Shown here: piece by piece, positions 1 to 6,965 of the stretch
Position numbering within the stretch: the first letter of the stretch is position 1
Layout of the letters: every line of letters starts with the position of its first letter
Virus record (IMG/VR): IMGVR_UViG_3300017714_005106
Location: 1-34,442 of that record
DNA length: 34,442 bases
From: a virus
Strand: one strand, 5' to 3'
The notes under the pieces: model-generated
Told to the model about the DNA's origin: nothing
Database searches by the model: none
What the model saw: only the letters and a program-made list of their open reading frames with translations
Made by a program: the position numbers and the translations under genes

Positions 1-2
1 CT

Positions 3-125
3 ACAAAGTATACGAAGTATGCTGTTGTATTGTGGCCAGACAACTATGACACTCACGAGTTAACACGGGAACTTACGTTAGCAAGTGACTATTTTGAAGT
101 GAGAAGTGAATATGAAGGTTGGTGA
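3..125 (+). CDS. C-terminal end of a small MKxGD-family-like protein (5' end outside window)
   Basis: An open frame runs from the window edge to TGA at 123-125 and encodes about 40 residues ending in YEGW. The pattern (VVLWPDNYD, then a charged stretch, then SDYFEVRSE) resembles the ends of the MKxGD SH3-like proteins found elsewhere in the window, which finish with a strand such as DLEVI. The stop codon lies 14 nt inside the next gene and is part of its Met-Lys-Val-Gly-Asp codons. Function unknown; the start is not visible. Confidence 0.6.
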   Translation, partial: TKYTKYAVVLWPDNYDTHELTRELTLASDYFEVRSEYEGW

Positions 126-348
126 TATGGTCAGGTTTGCCCTTTGGGAAGATCTTGAAGATGTTAACAATTGGTCGACTACGCCAAAGAAAAGAATCGG
201 CCTACTTGTCAAGTACGATAGTCTTATGAAGACGGCTTCTGTTTTATGCGAAGACAAAGTTGTTAAAGTGAGAGCTCAGCTTGTTGAAAAAGCTGGAAGA
301 AAAGATATTGAGATGTATCAAGGGGAGAAAGAAAATGCAGAGCAATGA
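112..348 (+). CDS. MKxGD-family small protein, predicted SH3-like barrel
   Basis: 78 aa. ATG at 112 is preferred over the in-frame GTG at 106 because paralogs begin at MK(V/I/P)GD. The MKVGDMVRF start is followed by a short variable loop and then alternating hydrophobic strands (RIGLLVKYD, TASVLCED, KVVKVRAQLVEKA), as in a small five-strand barrel of the KOW/SH3 type. The start overlaps the upstream stop by 14 nt. No catalytic residues are seen. The fold is inferred from pattern and the function is unknown. Confidence 0.75.
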   Translation: MKVGDMVRFALWEDLEDVNNWSTTPKKRIGLLVKYDSLMKTASVLCEDKVVKVRAQLVEKAGRKDIEMYQGEKENAEQ

Positions 349-517
349 TAGCTTTTGGAGCTTTATCTATTCACGTACCTTCAACGGTATTCTTGCATTA
401 GCAAACGGATATTTTTGTTTTAACAGTTTAAACCACGGACATTACGGCTGGGCAGTTGTAAGTGGTTTCTTTTGTTGGTTAATGGCAAAGCAGTATTTCG
501 ATAAAGGTAAAAGTTAA
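335..517 (+). CDS. Small membrane protein
   Basis: 60 aa, ATG at 335 behind AGGGGAG with good spacing. It overlaps the 3' end of the preceding gene by 14 nt. Two hydrophobic stretches (FNGILALANGYFCF and GWAVVSGFFCWLMA) suggest a helical hairpin in the membrane, with a short Lys-rich tail. It ends just before the first CGTGCAAA promoter and so is probably the last gene of its operon. No family recognised. Confidence 0.65.
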   Translation: MQSNDSFWSFIYSRTFNGILALANGYFCFNSLNHGHYGWAVVSGFFCWLMAKQYFDKGKS

Positions 518-557
518 TTTGACAATCGTGCAAAAGTACTGTGATTTAGGGTATAAT
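518..557 (+). promoter_or_regulatory. Class I phage promoter 1 (CGTGCAAA box)
   Basis: TTTGACAATCGTGCAAA at 518-534, 18 nt after GTGCAA, then TATAAT at 552-557. The apparent TTGACA (519-524) is 27 nt from the -10 hexamer, too far to be a normal -35. GTGCAA (528-533) occupies the -35 position. The same arrangement recurs seven more times. The transcript would begin near AAGGAATGAGG and lead into the gene at 621. Confidence 0.85.
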
Positions 558-620
558 AGTAATATAAGGAATGAGGAATTAATCCTGTATTGCTTATAAC
601 AGAAACCCTGGAGAATGTAT

Positions 621-1403
621 ATGCCTCGCAAGTCCCGTAAACTACGTCTTGAGCAAGCAGTACAACTATGCGATGCATGGTCAAACTCTGCTTTTCGTAA
701 CGACTGGCGCCACCGCTTTATCATCGATATGGTCGGAAAACTTACAGCAGATAAAGGCACTAGCACAAAGCAACGTAACTGGCTTGATAGCCTCATAGAA
801 GAAGGTGTTCCATCACCTGACAGTAAGAACCCAGAGCTTAGTAAGCGTATTGAAGCTGCAATCGCTACCTATGAGCCTCATTTAGATACTTTTAGGTGGG
901 AACTTGGCGTTCTTAAAGACTTTCTACCAAGAGTTATTGTTGGTAGGTCACTATCTGAAAAGCAGCTTTCACTCCTTGAAAGACTATTGACTGAATCAGA
1001 GCAAGTTGCTTCTGGAAACATCTGGGCTCCGACACCTGAAGAGTCAAAAAACATAGCAACAGCAACATTGCTTTACAGAGGGTACTCACCAATGTGGAGA
1101 TCAGAACGTCCAGCTGTTCGAAGAGCTGCGGAGGCTTGTGAAAGGTTCCTTGCAGATGGTGGGTTTATCAAGCAAGGTGATGTAAAAAAGCTTCTAAAGG
1201 CGGTGTCTGGACGGTTGAAGCTGGTGAATAATCCAAGGTTTAAGACTGGTGACATTGGAAAATACAATTTTGGAGGTGAAGTCCAGCGCCTTGTATGTAT
1301 GTCAGATGTTCGCGTTACTACCGACGGTGCTATCGTAAATGACTGGCTATGCCCAGATGGGACAATGAAAACCGCCCATGCTGATAGGATTTACAAACGA
1401 TGA
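621..1403 (+). CDS. Conserved-looking phage protein of unknown function
   Basis: 260 aa. ATG at 621 is chosen over the in-frame ATG at 615 because GGAG at 610-613 gives 7-nt spacing to 621 but only 1 nt to 615. The N-terminus is basic (MPRKSRKLR). Two similar helical motifs are visible: STKQRNWLDSLIEEG near residue 50 and SEKQLSLLERLLTESE near residue 115. The last 70 residues look beta-rich (FKTGDIGKYNFGGEV) and contain a KTGD segment like the MKxGD family. It is the first gene of the operon driven by promoter 1. I do not recognise the family. Confidence 0.75.
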   Translation: MPRKSRKLRLEQAVQLCDAWSNSAFRNDWRHRFIIDMVGKLTADKGTSTKQRNWLDSLIEEGVPSPDSKNPELSKRIEAAIATYEPHLDTFRWELGVLKDFLPRVIVGRSLSEKQLSLLERLLTESEQVASGNIWAPTPEESKNIATATLLYRGYSPMWRSERPAVRRAAEACERFLADGGFIKQGDVKKLLKAVSGRLKLVNNPRFKTGDIGKYNFGGEVQRLVCMSDVRVTTDGAIVNDWLCPDGTMKTAHADRIYKR

Positions 1404-1588
1404 GTAAACAATACAAGGGCATGTGGGTATACGTTAAGTCTACAGACGGAGCCAAGACCAGAGCAAGACTTATAAGTGTACTTGAAGAAAGTGTCGAGAT
1501 TAAGTATCCGCATATAGGCGGCACGTTTACGTTCAGCCGTGATGCTGTTGTTGATGAAAAAGGCGAAAGGCTTAAGTACGATGGATGA
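1400..1588 (+). CDS. Small protein, possible SH3-like barrel
   Basis: 62 aa, ATGA overlap with the preceding stop indicating translational coupling. Strand-like segments (MWVYVKSTDG, KTRARLISVLEESVEIKYPHIGGTFTFSRDAVVD) suggest an all-beta fold. It lacks the MKxGD start but resembles that family in size and pattern. Function unknown. Confidence 0.65.
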   Translation: MSKQYKGMWVYVKSTDGAKTRARLISVLEESVEIKYPHIGGTFTFSRDAVVDEKGERLKYDG

Positions 1589-1787
1589 AGCTTCTACTAT
1601 TAAAGTTGGTGATGTTGTATTAGACTCTGCTTATGGAATGTCTGGTCTTGTTGTAGAGTTAAACCCTAGATGGGTCGATTCAGAATCTGGAGAGGATCAC
1701 ACGTGGCAGTTTGGCGTCTTATATGAAGATGGACAACTGGGATACGCTGATAGCTATGAGCTAACCCTTATAGGAGATAAAAAATGA
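1581..1787 (+). CDS. MKxGD-like small protein (IKVGDVV variant)
   Basis: 68 aa. ATG at 1581, overlapping the previous gene by 8 nt. The family motif appears six residues in (IKVGDVVLDS), followed by SGLVVELNP and WQFGVLYEDGQLGYADSYELTLI, the usual barrel-like pattern ending in a strand. It is translationally coupled by overlap. Function unknown. Confidence 0.7.
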   Translation: MDEASTIKVGDVVLDSAYGMSGLVVELNPRWVDSESGEDHTWQFGVLYEDGQLGYADSYELTLIGDKK

Positions 1788-1951
1788 TTACAGATTTTAA
1801 GAACAATTTTTGTGCTTGGTTAGGGACCAAGCTTATTAATTTTGCTTGTAAAGAGTGGATGCCACTCTCAGCTAAGGCTGCATTTTTTAAGATTGGCTGC
1901 TGGCTTCATAGTTGTGATGTAAGTAAGGATGGAATGTATGAAAGCTGGTGA
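1784..1951 (+). CDS. Small protein of unknown function
   Basis: 55 aa, short but well placed: ATG at 1784 overlaps the preceding stop by 4 nt (AUGA) and has AGGAGATAAAA upstream. The protein is aromatic- and Cys-rich (FKNNFCAWLGTKL, FACKEWMPL, IGCWLHSCD) and ends in YESW. Its TGA is supplied by the MKAGD codons of the next gene, the same junction seen at position 125. No family recognised. Confidence 0.55.
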   Translation: MITDFKNNFCAWLGTKLINFACKEWMPLSAKAAFFKIGCWLHSCDVSKDGMYESW

Positions 1952-2171
1952 TCTTGTCAAGGATAAAAAAACTGGATCCGTTGGTATCATAGCGAACGCT
2001 TGGATTGATGAAAACGATAAGACATCTGTGATCGTTGAGTTCTTAGAAAAAAAAGATATTGCCGTTTATTGGTCTCCTGGAATGTTTCATGATACCCCCG
2101 GTGACGATCAAAATCATGACGGTAACCTATATCACACTGACATCCTGGAGTTGCTTGATGACGATGATTGA
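1938..2171 (+). CDS. MKxGD-family small protein
   Basis: 77 aa. ATG at 1938 is chosen over ATG at 1929 because AAGGA at about 1925-1929 gives proper spacing and MKAGDLV matches the family start. GSVGIIANAWIDENDKTSVIVEFLE follows the common barrel pattern. It ends with an acidic tail (LLDDDD). The start overlaps the upstream stop by 14 nt and the end overlaps the next gene by 8 nt. Confidence 0.75.
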   Translation: MKAGDLVKDKKTGSVGIIANAWIDENDKTSVIVEFLEKKDIAVYWSPGMFHDTPGDDQNHDGNLYHTDILELLDDDD

Positions 2172-2340
2172 AGTAATACCTGCTTTTGCAATTGCTGCCG
2201 GCGCGTACGTTCTGGCAAGGCTAGTCGGCTGGTCTGAAGAGAGCAGGAATAAAAAGATCGAACAAAGAAAAGAAGCAGACCGACAAGAGCAGATTGCCGC
2301 TCTTTACGGAAGAGTAAATAAAGACTCAACATCTAGTTGA
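2164..2340 (+). CDS. Small single-pass membrane protein
   Basis: 58 aa, ATG at 2164 overlapping the preceding stop. An N-terminal hydrophobic helix (VIPAFAIAAGAYVLARLVGW) is followed by a charged helix rich in Glu, Lys and Arg (EESRNKKIEQRKEADRQEQIAAL). This layout fits a membrane-anchored helix. No family recognised. Confidence 0.6.
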   Translation: MIEVIPAFAIAAGAYVLARLVGWSEESRNKKIEQRKEADRQEQIAALYGRVNKDSTSS

Positions 2341-2711
2341 GAGAAAGAGAACAATTGGCATTTTGTGTTAAAAATGAAAATGGTAAAATTGATAAAAGAA
2401 AAACGAGGGCTCTTGAAAAAAAGCTAGCAAAATCATGCAAGAAGATTGCGCAAGTAATCTTTGATGAAGTTGGGTCGTTCGTTACAGATGCGAAGGCTTA
2501 CGACGTAGATGAAAGTTTTTGGAGAGCTGCGTCGCACAGAGCGATGTTAACACTTCATAAGGACGATTTTGATGTCTGGTTGTCTGCTGAGTTTGGTGAT
2601 CTTTTTGGTGACCAAGATCTAAAAGAGCCTAAGACAATTAATACGTGGCTAGATATCGAGCGATTACAAAAGGCTAAAGAGAAATGGGAACTGAAGAGCA
2701 ACAAGAAATAA
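2337..2711 (+). CDS. Unknown protein, TTG start
   Basis: 124 aa if TTG at 2337 (overlapping TGA of the preceding gene) is used. TTG at 2355 is an alternative start with a GAGAAAGAGA stretch ahead of it. The protein is basic at the N-terminus and helical, with a Trp-rich segment (ESFWRAASHRAML, FDVWLSAEFGDLF, INTWLDIERL). It overlaps the next gene by 28 nt in another frame. Function unknown. Confidence 0.6.
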   Translation: MREREQLAFCVKNENGKIDKRKTRALEKKLAKSCKKIAQVIFDEVGSFVTDAKAYDVDESFWRAASHRAMLTLHKDDFDVWLSAEFGDLFGDQDLKEPKTINTWLDIERLQKAKEKWELKSNKK

Positions 2712-2890
2712 GGGCTGGCGATTTAGTAAAGCTATCACTCGAGTTTATATCTGAGAATTTATCGACAGGGCTAGTAACCAAAGTTCTTGTGCCTTATGAA
2801 GAAGTCGAAGTATATTGGAACGAAAGCTTTCCACAGGAAAACGAATACGTGTCTCAATTAGTTGTGGTGCAAAAGGCCACTAAGGCTTGA
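2684..2890 (+). CDS. MKxGD-like small protein (IRAGDLV variant)
   Basis: 68 aa. The family motif lies at residues 9-15 (IRAGDLV), followed by LSTGLVTKVLVPYEEVEVYW and YVSQLVVVQ. ATG at 2684 is preceded by AAAGAGA. Its last 11 nt overlap the end of the minus-strand lipoprotein gene, so the two genes converge with no terminator between them. Confidence 0.7.
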   Translation: MGTEEQQEIRAGDLVKLSLEFISENLSTGLVTKVLVPYEEVEVYWNESFPQENEYVSQLVVVQKATKA

Positions 2891-3839
2891 TTACGTATCC
2901 TGCCTCTACCAAGCTGCCACCGCCAGGTATGATAGAGAATATTATGGAGTTGCTTGGTTCATCGTAGCTCCAATCATGGTTCGGCAGCCCGTCAATAAAC
3001 ACTCTAATCGTATCAGGAATAGGTTTGTGACTTAATTCAAGGTATTCATAAGGCTCTATTTGGGAAGTCGCATCAGCAACCCCTGGAGCCCAATCATCTG
3101 AACATATATCTACCACTGTTCCAAACAAAATGTTTGTTGCGTCAATGTACGCTAGCCCTGCCTGTGACCCTGGTGAGCCAGGGCATAATGAGTCTTGGCT
3201 TTCTTTCATTACTATACTGGCGAGATAAACGTTCCCAAACCTTCGAGGTACGTACCATCCTATAAAGTCATGTGACCCTACAAGAATGTCACTTTGATCA
3301 TCTTCGTCGCTAACGAATACAACCAGCAGCGCTGCATCATGACGCATCCAAGAAGCTGCGTACGGGTTGTGTTCAATATATTCAAAAACAGAGTCAAACC
3401 CTTTTTCGTTTGGACCTGATAGCATCGCTCTGTACATGTCCTCAGCGTCTATTATCGTGTCACCTGGGACCAGAGGAAACTGCTGCTCTATTACAGATTT
3501 GTTAGGGTCAGTCGGAATCATTACTAGCCGCCAACCGCCTAAAGGTAAGGCATTCATCATGTGGTCTATACCTGCGAGCAGGTTGTCTTGATACTGGCTC
3601 ATTGAGCCGCTAGTATCTATAACCCATATAATGTCGACACCATCGACTGCTCTTACTTGGACGAATGAATCAACCCATATTTCCACTTCTTCAGCTGGTG
3701 TACCGGTCGGAATTGGAACCTCAACCTCTATATAGACAGGTACCTCCACCGTCTCTGGGTCTTTATAAACCAGCATGTAGTCGCCTTCGCGGCAGCCACT
3801 AATCAAAACAAAAAATATTAACATGAAAAATTTGAACAT
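2880..3839 (-). CDS. VWA-domain lipoprotein
   Basis: 319 aa on the minus strand. The start at 3839 is chosen because GAGGAG sits 8 nt upstream and the protein then begins with a lipoprotein signal peptide (MFKFFMLIFFVLISGC, lipid Cys at residue 16). A von Willebrand A domain follows: IIWVIDTSGSM gives the DxSGS metal-binding motif (D75, S77, S79), and later LLVVFVSDEDDQSD fits the second acidic site. VWA domains bind Mg or Ca and mediate protein contacts. The protein is predicted to be anchored in the cell envelope. It is one of only two minus-strand genes and is probably acquired cargo acting on the host surface (adhesion, exclusion of other phages, or unknown). Confidence 0.85.
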   Translation of the reverse strand: MFKFFMLIFFVLISGCREGDYMLVYKDPETVEVPVYIEVEVPIPTGTPAEEVEIWVDSFVQVRAVDGVDIIWVIDTSGSMSQYQDNLLAGIDHMMNALPLGGWRLVMIPTDPNKSVIEQQFPLVPGDTIIDAEDMYRAMLSGPNEKGFDSVFEYIEHNPYAASWMRHDAALLVVFVSDEDDQSDILVGSHDFIGWYVPRRFGNVYLASIVMKESQDSLCPGSPGSQAGLAYIDATNILFGTVVDICSDDWAPGVADATSQIEPYEYLELSHKPIPDTIRVFIDGLPNHDWSYDEPSNSIIFSIIPGGGSLVEAGYVIKP

Positions 3840-3980
3840 AAGGAGAACTCCTCTTTTCTTAACTATACTCTCATACCTTAATGACAAAAAAGTTTTTTCA
3901 TATATAATATTGTCTATTTTCCTTTATATTTAAAGACAGGTGGGATAAACAAACGGTCTGTGCCCACTTTAAAACAAAAT

Positions 3981-4028
3981 GAGACTGGCACATTTTTTTG
4001 TTTGTATACAAACGCATTTGCCAGTCTC
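3981..4028. repeat. Nested inverted repeat ahead of the tagged-gene array
   Basis: Two perfect 10-bp arms, GAGACTGGCA (3981-3990) and TGCCAGTCTC (4019-4028), enclose a perfect 14-bp palindrome GTTTGTATACAAAC (4000-4013). It lies 30 nt before the first tagged gene and in the 218-nt gap between divergent transcription units. It could be an operator, a processed RNA hairpin or a terminator. The rest of the gap (3840-3980) is A/T-rich and must hold the start signals of the lipoprotein gene, but I cannot place a convincing promoter. Confidence 0.7.
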
Positions 4029-4057
4029 TTATTAGAAGAATTTAAGGTGAGTGCAGA

Positions 4058-4285
4058 ATGAAAATCACAAAAAATCAATTAAGAAGAATCATTAAAGAAG
4101 AACGTGCTAAGCTTATTAAAGAGGCTAGCTATCGTCACCCAAAAACTGGTGAAAACTTGTTCTTAATGTTAAATGATGTTGTCGATAAGATGTTAGATCA
4201 AGGTATGGATACCGTGGAATTAGCTAATGAGCTACGTGGATTGGCTGATGATGTTGAAGACTCTAAACCCATGATGGAAAGATAA
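4058..4285 (+). CDS. Tagged-family protein 1
   Basis: 75 aa, first gene of the array, with AAGGTGAG ahead of the ATG. The tag MKITKNQLRRIIKEE is followed by RAKLIKEA, giving an IKE|A tripeptide at residues 20-22 that fits the T4 prohead-protease pattern (I/L)xE|A. The body (residues 23-75) is an acidic helical stretch containing LDQGMDTVELANELRGL, a helix-turn-helix hairpin also seen in array members 4, 8, 9 and 10. Capsid targeting is inferred; function unknown. Confidence 0.85.
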   Translation: MKITKNQLRRIIKEERAKLIKEASYRHPKTGENLFLMLNDVVDKMLDQGMDTVELANELRGLADDVEDSKPMMER

Positions 4286-4286
4286 C

Positions 4287-4613
4287 ATGAAAGTCACAAA
4301 AAACCAACTTAGAAGAATCATTCGAGAAGAGAAAGCTAAACTTCAAAAGAAGCAGCTTAAAGAATCTGTTACAGACATGCGACATTACGAAGATATGATT
4401 GAAGACGCAGCCTTTAATATTTCCGAGCAATTCATGTCAGACATGGGTGGTATGTACGAAGAAGAGCCTGGGGCATTTCAACAGTCTGTTCAAGAATGGA
4501 ACAAAGAGACCTTGAAAGCAAGCAGCGACTTGGAACGACGAATATCATTGGCAGTAGCTAAAGCAGTACAAGCGGTTGAGCAAGATCTCCATGATGGACA
4601 ATACTCAAATTAA
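4287..4613 (+). CDS. Tagged-family protein 2
   Basis: 108 aa, 1 nt after the preceding stop. The tag is MKVTKNQLRRIIREE; the (I/L)xE tripeptide comes slightly later than usual (LKE|S at 24-26) after a KKQ insertion. The body is helical and Met/Glu-rich (YEDMIEDAAFNISEQFMSDMGGMYEEE) and ends in a long amphipathic helix (ERRISLAVAKAVQAVEQDL). No known domain recognised. Confidence 0.85.
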   Translation: MKVTKNQLRRIIREEKAKLQKKQLKESVTDMRHYEDMIEDAAFNISEQFMSDMGGMYEEEPGAFQQSVQEWNKETLKASSDLERRISLAVAKAVQAVEQDLHDGQYSN

Positions 4614-4622
4614 GGTAATATA

Positions 4623-4832
4623 ATGAATATCAAAAAAAGCCAAATAATACAAATCATTAAAGAAGTTATGTCCGATGGTGAGGCAATTGGTGCAACCACC
4701 CAGTCTTTAGTTGGAGCTCTTAAACGATGTGGCTTAGGCGCTGAGCGTAGCCCTACCATCGATGATGAAATTTACATCATGACCGGTGAAGCAGAGGGTA
4801 TTACAATTAAAGTACTTAGGAGAGGAAGGTGA
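4623..4832 (+). CDS. Tagged-family protein 3 (most divergent tag)
   Basis: 69 aa. The tag is degenerate (MNIKKSQIIQIIKEV) but keeps the spacing of the hydrophobic residues and the IKE at 12-14. The body differs from its neighbours: ERSPTIDDEIYIMTGEAEGITIKVLRRG looks like beta strands rather than helix. It carries a single Cys. It may be an old member, or a protein with a different role that uses the same targeting signal. Confidence 0.75.
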   Translation: MNIKKSQIIQIIKEVMSDGEAIGATTQSLVGALKRCGLGAERSPTIDDEIYIMTGEAEGITIKVLRRGR

Positions 4833-4837
4833 AGGTA

Positions 4838-5074
4838 ATGAAGGTTACAAAAAACCAGCTTCGAAGAATTATTAAGGAAGAGCGGGCGAAGCTTCAAGAA
4901 CAATCTACTCCGACCGCTGGAATGACCGGAATGGAAATTGAGCCGTCTATAGAAGCGATTGAAGAGATATTGAACGGTTTATATGACGATGGGCTCACGA
5001 ATGCTGATCTCATTCAGTTGCTTGAAGGTATTATCTTGGACATCAACAGAGGCTTCGTAGGAGAACCAACATGA
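4838..5074 (+). CDS. Tagged-family protein 4
   Basis: 78 aa. ATG at 4838 is used rather than the in-frame GTG at 4829 because the tag MKVTKNQLRRIIKEE starts there and an AGGAGAGGAAGG region lies upstream. LQE|Q at residues 19-21 closes the tag. The body contains LYDDGLTNADLIQLLEGI, the helical hairpin shared with members 1, 8, 9 and 10. The end overlaps the next gene by 4 nt (ATGA). Confidence 0.85.
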   Translation: MKVTKNQLRRIIKEERAKLQEQSTPTAGMTGMEIEPSIEAIEEILNGLYDDGLTNADLIQLLEGIILDINRGFVGEPT

Positions 5075-5358
5075 AAATTACAAAAAGACAACTAAGAAGA
5101 ATTATCAAAGAAGAAAAGGCTCGTGTACTTTTAGAGCAAGCTGGCAATAATGAAGCATTGATTTTAGTAGATGCTATTCAATATGCAGTTTATGATTCTC
5201 TTGATGAAGAAATGGGGATTAAACCTGAAGAGCTTGAGGCCGTAAAAGAATCCTTACTGTCAAAGCAGGCTGAAATTTCAGAAGCAATTAACATTGCTTT
5301 TGAAGACTACTCAAGAAAACTCGCCATGTCCGGCGGTAATGCAAAACCAGTAAGGTAA
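5071..5358 (+). CDS. Tagged-family protein 5
   Basis: 95 aa, coupled by ATGA to the gene before. Tag MKITKRQLRRIIKEE with LLE|Q at residues 20-22. The body is helical and acidic (ALILVDAIQYAVYDSLDEEMG, LEAVKESLLSKQAEISEAINIAFEDY) with a basic, Gly-containing end (GGNAKPVR). No known domain recognised. Confidence 0.85.
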   Translation: MKITKRQLRRIIKEEKARVLLEQAGNNEALILVDAIQYAVYDSLDEEMGIKPEELEAVKESLLSKQAEISEAINIAFEDYSRKLAMSGGNAKPVR

Positions 5359-5370
5359 AGGTAGCATAAG

Positions 5371-5688
5371 ATGAAAATCACAAAACAACAACTTAAGAAA
5401 ATTATTAAAGAAGAAAAGCAAAAGCTTATTGTTGAAATGAACCCAATAGCAAATGCTGAGCGCACATTAAGCATGTACGCCGACGTTTCTAACGTCGATA
5501 CCTTGACAACCGCAATACAGGACATTCTGGCGGGTGTTGAGATGGCTGCTATCGATGACGGTCTTGAAGAAGATGAAGCTGAGGAAATGGCCGCTGATGC
5601 CGCGTTACTTGCTGTCGCTCAGGCTTTCCAAGCTACAGGTTTGATTGCTGAATACGACGCAATATACAAAATGATACAAAGAGGGTAA
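5371..5688 (+). CDS. Tagged-family protein 6
   Basis: 105 aa. Tag MKITKQQLKKIIKEE with IVE|M at residues 20-22. The body is unusually Ala/Glu/Asp-rich (AAIDDGLEEDEAEEMAADAALLAVAQAF), so a basic head is joined to a strongly acidic helical body. The start is 12 nt after the previous stop, with AAGGTAG ahead of it. Confidence 0.85.
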   Translation: MKITKQQLKKIIKEEKQKLIVEMNPIANAERTLSMYADVSNVDTLTTAIQDILAGVEMAAIDDGLEEDEAEEMAADAALLAVAQAFQATGLIAEYDAIYKMIQRG

Positions 5689-5694
5689 GACGTA

Positions 5695-5958
5695 ATGAAA
5701 ATCACTAAACGCCAGCTCATAAGAATTATTAAAGAAGAGAAGTCCCGAATTCTTAAAGAGCAACAAATGATTTCTGACCCAGAGGTTATGGAGATGCTTG
5801 AGGACGGCTTAGCAATGATCGCACTTGATATGATTATGAACCGCGGTAATGAAGCGCTAAAAAGCGAAGTCATGCAGTACGTAATGGATACCAGTACGAA
5901 TGACCCAGAAAGAGTTGAGGCCGCGATGCAAACGCTGGCTCGCAAACATAACTTATAA
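5695..5958 (+). CDS. Tagged-family protein 7
   Basis: 87 aa. Tag MKITKRQLIRIIKEE with LKE|Q at residues 20-22. The body is Met-rich and helical (VMEMLEDGLAMIALDMIMNRG, then EALKSEVMQYVMD, then ERVEAAMQTLARKHNL). Start 6 nt after the previous stop, with GAGGGTAAG upstream. No known domain recognised. Confidence 0.85.
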   Translation: MKITKRQLIRIIKEEKSRILKEQQMISDPEVMEMLEDGLAMIALDMIMNRGNEALKSEVMQYVMDTSTNDPERVEAAMQTLARKHNL

Positions 5959-5966
5959 GGACTATA

Positions 5967-6167
5967 ATGAAAATCACGAAAACCCAACTTCGAAGAATCA
6001 TCAAAGAAGAGAAGTCCAAAGTTCTGGCTGAGCAATCATTACTAGACTTAGATGATTATAAAATGCTTGAAGATACAGTTTTGGGAGCTATTGAAAATCT
6101 TGTAAGAAGTGGCTATACGAGAGAAGATGCAGTACAAGCCCTACAGACGATTGCGATGGATGCATAG
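5967..6167 (+). CDS. Tagged-family protein 8
   Basis: 66 aa, the shortest member: almost only the tag (MKITKTQLRRIIKEE, LAE|Q at 20-22) plus one helical hairpin (LGAIENLVRSGYTREDAVQALQTI). It shows the shared hairpin in its minimal form. AAGGACTATA precedes the ATG. It overlaps the next gene by 1 nt (TAG/GTG). Confidence 0.85.
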   Translation: MKITKTQLRRIIKEEKSKVLAEQSLLDLDDYKMLEDTVLGAIENLVRSGYTREDAVQALQTIAMDA

Positions 6168-6415
6168 TGAAAATCACAAAACGACAACTCAGAAGAATTA
6201 TTAAAGAAGAGAAGGCCAAGCTCCTTAAAGAGCAAGATATGCCAACTTCAATGATCGTAACAATGGTCGAAGAAGCCGATCTAGAGTCTGTTTACGATAT
6301 CGTGGCCGAAAATAATCTCAGCGATGGTATGGAGGTACCTGCTGAAATTGTTCATGCGATCGCTGACGGTCTTAGAAAAGCTGCTAACACGTTTACTAAA
6401 GAACAGGGGCTATAA
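6167..6415 (+). CDS. Tagged-family protein 9
   Basis: 82 aa, GTG start overlapping the preceding TAG by 1 nt; the start is fixed by the tag itself, translated MKITKRQLRRIIKEE. LKE|Q lies at residues 20-22. The body carries NNLSDGMEVPAEIVHAIADGL, a variant of the shared hairpin, and a basic-helical end. Coupled to both neighbours. Confidence 0.85.
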   Translation: MKITKRQLRRIIKEEKAKLLKEQDMPTSMIVTMVEEADLESVYDIVAENNLSDGMEVPAEIVHAIADGLRKAANTFTKEQGL

Positions 6416-6654
6416 TGAAAATCACAAAAAGACAACTCAGAAGAATAATCAAAGAAGAGAAAGCTAAAATTCAGGAGCAGTCTAGATTCGGGCTTAGTCA
6501 AGAAGATGAAAAAGTAATGACTGCGCTCATTCTAGATTTCTCTAATAAGTTTTCCGCCCTTATGGGAAAGATGTTGGCCGACGGGATGAGTCCTGAGGAC
6601 GTTGAAGAAGCAATATCCATCGCGCGCAACGATAACAATCTGGACATGCAGTAA
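6415..6654 (+). CDS. Tagged-family protein 10
   Basis: 79 aa, TAATG overlap of 1 nt. Tag MKITKRQLRRIIKEE with IQE|Q at residues 19-21. The body has two helices: EDEKVMTALILDFSNKFSAL and LADGMSPEDVEEAISIARND. The second is the shared hairpin with a clear DG(M)S-turn. The tag DNA is nearly identical to that of the two following genes. Confidence 0.85.
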   Translation: MKITKRQLRRIIKEEKAKIQEQSRFGLSQEDEKVMTALILDFSNKFSALMGKMLADGMSPEDVEEAISIARNDNNLDMQ

Positions 6655-6965
6655 TGAAAATCACAAAAAGACAACTCAGAAGAATCATTAAAGAAGAACT
6701 TCTTAGAGAAGCAGCTGATCCTAAGGTTGATGAAGTTGCAGCCGTAGTACAGGCCGCGGTCGACTCCGGTTCATCTGCTATTATGGACATGGCTGGCAAG
6801 CTTCAAGCAGCTGGCCACAATGCTGAGTACTTGAGTGGCGCGGGCATGAGAATGGTTCAAATTCCCCATGGCAGAGGAAACATAGTCGTCATATCAAAGA
6901 ACGCAGTTGAGCCTGACGGAGATACAGTTATCGTTGGACCTTATGCTATAGGAGTAATGGGATGA
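6654..6965 (+). CDS. Tagged-family protein 11
   Basis: 103 aa, TAATG overlap. The tag MKITKRQLRRIIKEE runs directly into LLREAADP, placing LRE|A at residues 17-19, a canonical prohead-protease pattern. After a helical stretch (DEVAAVVQAAVDSGSSAIMDMAGKL) the body turns to strands (RMVQIPHGRGNIVVISKNAV, DTVIVGPYAIGVMG), so this member probably has a small alpha/beta fold unlike its helical neighbours. Confidence 0.85.
   Translation: MKITKRQLRRIIKEELLREAADPKVDEVAAVVQAAVDSGSSAIMDMAGKLQAAGHNAEYLSGAGMRMVQIPHGRGNIVVISKNAVEPDGDTVIVGPYAIGVMG

Noticed and set aside
519-557. Reading promoter 1 as a standard TTGACA/TATAAT promoter
   Set aside because: The spacer would be 27 nt, and the same long distance recurs in the other copies, so the conserved GTGCAA and not TTGACA occupies the -35 position.
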